15,796 nucleotides of DNA from Candidatus Saccharimonadota bacterium. GTDB taxonomy: Bacteria > Patescibacteriota > Saccharimonadia > Saccharimonadales > SLHW01. The position numbers and the translations under genes are program-made. A model generated the notes under the pieces. The model did no database searches. It was not told the DNA's origin and worked only from the letters and a program-made list of their open reading frames with translations. Location: the NCBI GenBank assembly GCA_007132685.1, contig SLOC01000005.1, positions 1 through 15,796 on the forward strand, given 5' to 3'. The stretch's first letter is position 1. Each line of letters begins with the position of its first letter. Positions 13,183-15,796 of this stretch are shown here, one piece after another.

Positions 13183-13839
13183 ATGGATTATAAAAAAATT
13201 GATTTTCATACTCACTCCAGCGGCTCCCACGATGGCGGGATTAGCACTGAACAATATCGGACAATACTAGAGAGTGGTCAGCTCGATTGCGTTGCCATCA
13301 CGGACCACGGCACCATCCGGGTCGCTAAACAATTAAAAGAGGAGTTCGGCGAGCGAGTCATAGTCGGTGAAGAAATCGACACTACAGAGGGTGAAATTAT
13401 CGGCCTCTTCCTGCATAAACCCATACCGAACGGCCTAAATGCCAAAAAGACTATCACGCTGATAAAGGAACAGAACGGCATCGTCTATATACCACACCCG
13501 TTTGAAACCGTTCGTCACGGGCTAAGCGAAGAAACGCTACAGGATATCATCGATGATATTGATGTAATCGAGGTGTGTAATGGGCGTGCCTTTTTGCAAA
13601 ACCGCTCCCCAAAAACCGTAGTTTGGGCACGCCTACATCATGTTTTAGGTGCAGCCAGTAGCGACGCTCACGGCAAGCGCGGCATCGGTAAAACCTACAC
13701 CCTGCTTCGCGACATTCCTACCCAGGAAACCCTGCTTTCCCTGCTCAGTTCAGCCAAGTTCATCACCGAACGACCAGCGGTGCTCTCCCTGCTGTATCCG
13801 AGCTATCACCGTATGCGCAAAAAGGTGATGCGCGTATGA
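13183..13839 (+). CDS. PHP-domain metal-dependent phosphoesterase
   Basis: A stand-alone PHP domain, 218 residues, with all expected metal ligands in order: H9 and H11 (DFHTHSSGSHDG), D17, H42 (AITDHGTI), E64 (VGEEID), H105 (PHPFE), N133 in EVCNGR, D161 and H163 (SSDAHGKRG). Relatives include histidinol-phosphate phosphatase, TrpH-type nucleases and polymerase-associated PHP domains, so it should be an active tri-metal hydrolase. It lies between two lipid enzymes, and its stop overlaps the CarS-like start by ATGA, so a lipid head-group phosphate is a reasonable substrate guess. The C-terminal 20 residues are basic (YHRMRKKVMRV) and could touch the membrane. A nuclease or nucleotide phosphatase role is the main alternative. 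Confidence 0.9.
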   Translation: MDYKKIDFHTHSSGSHDGGISTEQYRTILESGQLDCVAITDHGTIRVAKQLKEEFGERVIVGEEIDTTEGEIIGLFLHKPIPNGLNAKKTITLIKEQNGIVYIPHPFETVRHGLSEETLQDIIDDIDVIEVCNGRAFLQNRSPKTVVWARLHHVLGAASSDAHGKRGIGKTYTLLRDIPTQETLLSLLSSAKFITERPAVLSLLYPSYHRMRKKVMRV

Positions 13840-14363
13840 TGTGGCTCGAAGCAATCTGGTTGTTTTTGCCGGCTGGTATAGCAAATATGGCGCCCGTTTT
13901 GGTAAATAAAGTACCGCTGATTAATCGCTGGAATGCGCCTATGGATTTTGGCGTGAAGTGGCGGGGAGTGCGAATTTTTGGTCCTCACAAGACCTGGAGA
14001 GGACTTGTCTCAGGTGTGGTCTTTGCAAGCGTATTCGCAGCGGCACAATACGCTGTTACTGACTCTCTTGTAGCCTCATTTTCGGGAGCGGTTTTGCTCG
14101 GTGGGCTCCTCGGCTTTGGTGCATTAGTAGGTGATGCGGCAGCAAGCTTCTTTAAGCGGCAGCGCAATATTCCATCGGGCAAAGCCTGGATACCGTTTGA
14201 CCAGACGGACTACATAGTCGGAGGACTCGTGTTTAGCTACCCATTATTAACCGATATCGTATCGCCAGCATTTGTTTTAGTCGTGCTTATTACCTACACC
14301 GGACTACATTTTCTCGTTAGTTACATCGGCTACCGACTCGGCTTAAAGCAGCGTCCAGTTTAG
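13836..14363 (+). CDS. CarS-like (CDP-archaeol synthase family, PF01864/DUF46) membrane CTP:lipid transferase
   Basis: A membrane protein of the family whose archaeal members transfer CMP from CTP onto unsaturated archaetidic acid to give CDP-archaeol. 175 residues, the usual length, four or five helices. Family motifs: NMAPVLVNK (17-25), MDFG (36-39), FGPHKTWRG (48-56), LVGDAAASFFKRQR (97-110) and PFDQTDYIVGG (120-130). All conserved charged positions I know of are present. A bacterium would be expected to use CdsA for CDP-diacylglycerol, and no CdsA is seen here; this protein may make CDP-diacylglycerol or another CDP-lipid. The start codon is ATG 13836 or 13839, coupled to the PHP stop. 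The 3' end overlaps the isomerase gene by 4 bases, tail to tail. Confidence 0.88.
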   Translation: MMWLEAIWLFLPAGIANMAPVLVNKVPLINRWNAPMDFGVKWRGVRIFGPHKTWRGLVSGVVFASVFAAAQYAVTDSLVASFSGAVLLGGLLGFGALVGDAAASFFKRQRNIPSGKAWIPFDQTDYIVGGLVFSYPLLTDIVSPAFVLVVLITYTGLHFLVSYIGYRLGLKQRPV

Positions 14364-15409
14364 CTGTCTTTTAGTTCCTGTTTGAGCTTTTCGATTATGT
14401 CTACTGGCGAGGGATCCAGTCCGTTTAATAGCGCCACGTACAAGCTCACGAAGTCTCCAAGCTGCACCGTCCAAAGCAGCTGCTCAAGGAAATTGCTTCC
14501 TTGTGCTTCAACTGTCTCAGCTGCTGGTTTTTTGCCAGAGAGTAGCTTTTCAGAGATTGCAAACCGCTTGATTACTCGGTCGTGTTCATGATTGCTGAGC
14601 AAATTAACGACCTTGTATGGCTTCTGTAGGGGATGGCTCGTCCAACCTAAGAACTCGTTGTGATTAAACTCTGGGTACTGATTACACCAGGCGACTGTCT
14701 TAGCATTTTCGTTAAAGCTAATCTTCCACTTATATGCCGCTGGATAAAACCGTGGGCCGGCATATACAACTATCGAGTTACCAATAAGCTCCAATGCGAG
14801 TTGTTTAGCGTAGTTTTCTTTAGTTGGCACGTCTGCCCGAAAAGCCGCTGCTGCTTGCTCAAGTGTATCAGCTACTGAGGTAAGTTGCTTTAGTATGGCT
14901 TTCTCCGTAGCCAGAGGAGAATCATCAAACAACGTCACCAATGCACGAAACCCATACAACGTTGCCATCCGAGGCTGATAACCACCTGGTAATACATATG
15001 TCGGTGCACTGTATTTATTCGCCAATTTCTCGAGTTCACCGCCTGAGGTTATCACTGCGAGCTGAGCTCCTTTGGTTTGAGCTTGCTTGAAGGCGCTCAA
15101 AGTCTCTTCGGTATTCCCTGAATAGCTCGCTGCAATCACCAGAGTGTCTTCATTTACGTATTCAGGCACATCGTACGTCCTGGCGATTTCAAACGGCACA
15201 GTTTTCTTTGGCCATGAACGGAATAGCTCAGCAGCCAGCGCTGAACCGCCCATGCCGGCATATACTACGTTTTTCACTTTGGTTAGATCGATTGAAGACA
15301 CATCAACGTCAAAGTCGTGGCGCAGCTGCTCGTGTTGTTTTTCGGCGACCCCTAAGGCATCGCTCTTATCACGATTGTGAATCATTTTTATATCATCTAG
15401 TACTGACAC
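14360..15409 (-). CDS. Bifunctional phosphoglucose/phosphomannose isomerase
   Basis: A SIS-domain isomerase that converts glucose-6-P and mannose-6-P to fructose-6-P, linking sugar uptake with glycolysis and nucleotide-sugar supply. 349 residues. First SIS domain: VVYAGMGGSALAAELF (48-63) and AASYSGNTEETL (93-104). Second half: ISFNENAK (230-237, E234), PEFNHNEFLGW (246-256, H250) and the C-terminal DIIEKLKQEL with a conserved Lys, the layout of the small archaeal/bacterial PGI/PMI type rather than classical PGI. The start is GTG 15409 with GGAGG (15416-15420) at 6 bases. This gene has a longer leader (about 38 bases) from a TATAAT box, unlike the TATACT genes. Confidence 0.92.
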   Translation of the reverse strand: MSVLDDIKMIHNRDKSDALGVAEKQHEQLRHDFDVDVSSIDLTKVKNVVYAGMGGSALAAELFRSWPKKTVPFEIARTYDVPEYVNEDTLVIAASYSGNTEETLSAFKQAQTKGAQLAVITSGGELEKLANKYSAPTYVLPGGYQPRMATLYGFRALVTLFDDSPLATEKAILKQLTSVADTLEQAAAAFRADVPTKENYAKQLALELIGNSIVVYAGPRFYPAAYKWKISFNENAKTVAWCNQYPEFNHNEFLGWTSHPLQKPYKVVNLLSNHEHDRVIKRFAISEKLLSGKKPAAETVEAQGSNFLEQLLWTVQLGDFVSLYVALLNGLDPSPVDIIEKLKQELKDS

Positions 15410-15436
15410 GTGTTTCCTCCAATGGTGTTTATGGTT

Positions 15437-15442
15437 TATACT
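15437..15442 (+). promoter_or_regulatory. -10 box (TATACT) for the right-edge gene
   Basis: TTATACT context on the plus strand, 45 bases before ATG 15488, giving a leader of about 39 bases with a Shine-Dalgarno. It lies left of the opposing TATAAT box, so the two polymerase sites overlap. Confidence 0.4.
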
Positions 15443-15453
15443 ACTTGTTGAAC

Positions 15454-15459
15454 ATTATA
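15454..15459 (-). promoter_or_regulatory. -10 box (TATAAT) for the isomerase gene
   Basis: A consensus TATAAT on the minus strand, 44 bases before GTG 15409. A TTGAAA lies further upstream but only 13 bases away, too close for a standard -35; TGC three bases upstream gives partial extended -10 character. Confidence 0.45.
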
Positions 15460-15487
15460 TAGCAATAAACAGTTTCAAGGGGGTGGC

Positions 15488-15796
15488 ATGTTCGACCAAG
15501 CAAACGACCAAAACCAACAACAAAGTGACAATCAGGCATCTGATAACCCACAACAGCCGAATCCAGCAGCTCCGCCGCCAGACCACGATTTTGCACCAAA
15601 GCCAGCCTATGAGTCAGTCTTTGACGAGCAGCCTGCCGGTACAGGTAACGGCGGCTCATTGTCAGCAGACAACAATAGTAGCGATGACCAGACACAAACT
15701 TCACAGGATGTTTCACAGCCGACCCCACAGAATCTCCCTCCAAGCGGCCCAGTAAAGGATGATGAATTACTTGGCATCAAACAACAGGCACTGCAA
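15488..15796 (+). CDS. Gln/Pro/Asp-rich N-terminus of an unknown protein (runs off the right edge)
   Basis: 103 residues are visible. The first 90 are low-complexity and disordered, rich in Gln, Asn, Pro, Asp and Ser (MFDQANDQNQQQ, PNPAAPPPDHDF, PQNLPPSGP), with no signal peptide and no Cys. Just before the edge the sequence turns helical, DDELLGIKQQALQ, which probably starts the folded domain. I have a vague memory of similar proteins with a disordered head and an IKQQAL helix in Saccharibacteria, but cannot name a function. ATG 15488 follows AAGGGGG (15477-15483) at 4 bases. It is divergent from the isomerase gene. Confidence 0.8.
   Translation, partial: MFDQANDQNQQQSDNQASDNPQQPNPAAPPPDHDFAPKPAYESVFDEQPAGTGNGGSLSADNNSSDDQTQTSQDVSQPTPQNLPPSGPVKDDELLGIKQQALQ

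Noticed and set aside
13830..13845. UGA recoded as glycine, as in some CPR lineages
   Set aside because: The PHP gene ends in TGA exactly where the CarS-like gene begins with an overlapping ATG, and all genes read to full family length with the standard code.
12527..14363. Archaeal genome or recent transfer from an archaeon
   Set aside because: All other genes (dnaG, argS, msrB, mscL, orn, Shine-Dalgarno sites) are bacterial, and base composition does not change at this block. CarS-family proteins are known in bacteria, so no recent transfer is supported.
1..15796. CRISPR array, tRNA/rRNA genes, insertion sequences, toxin-antitoxin or defence genes
   Set aside because: I looked for regular repeats, T-loop GGTTCGA-type signatures with cloverleaf arms, transposase motifs and paired small genes, and found none that hold up.

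Overview
The window looks like a stretch of a Candidate Phyla Radiation (Patescibacteria) chromosome, most likely Saccharibacteria (TM7). The reasons are compact, AT-moderate bacterial genes with short or negative spacing; standard stops with TGA used as a real stop (so not an Absconditabacteria/Gracilibacteria UGA-Gly code); and a protein set typical of that group (bifunctional glucose/mannose-6-phosphate isomerase, CapA-like and VanY-like envelope enzymes, a CarS-like membrane protein, a DnaG with a degenerate zinc site). The assignment is from recall of families, not from a search. I find no rRNA, tRNA, CRISPR array, insertion sequence or prophage gene.

Left part (1-4538): the 5' end of dnaG on the minus strand, divergent from a small membrane protein (712-1302). 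Then come minus-strand genes for a YjbR/MmcQ-like protein, a HAD phosphatase, a small Cys-rich unknown and oligoribonuclease, and a plus-strand VanY-type D,D-carboxypeptidase. Two hairpin-forming inverted repeats, both with TCGA at the centre, lie in the two gaps around the Cys-rich gene.

Centre (4629-11855): one minus-strand run of eight tightly packed genes read from a single recognisable promoter before argS: argS, SRPBCC protein, photolyase-family protein, glutamate dehydrogenase, MscL, a second MscL-shaped protein, msrB, capA. Apart from argS and capA it reads as a stress module: light-driven DNA repair, glutamate/osmolyte metabolism, osmotic release valves and methionine sulfoxide repair.

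Right part (11948-14363): a plus-strand run of FMN reductase, CDP-alcohol phosphatidyltransferase, PHP-domain hydrolase and CarS-like CTP transferase. The last three could form a short membrane-lipid pathway (activate lipid with CTP, attach head group, remove phosphate) built around an archaeal-type enzyme family in a bacterium. It converges on a phosphoglucose/phosphomannose isomerase gene, which is divergent from a right-edge gene for a Gln/Pro-rich unknown protein.

Two cross-window signals stand out. First, most transcription-unit first genes have a TATACT-type -10 box only 8-14 bases before the ATG and no Shine-Dalgarno, pointing to leaderless mRNAs, while many operon-internal genes and a few with longer leaders use clear Shine-Dalgarno sites. 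Second, two normally metal-dependent proteins (DnaG zinc domain, the FeS-type photolyase family) have lost their metal-ligand cysteines.
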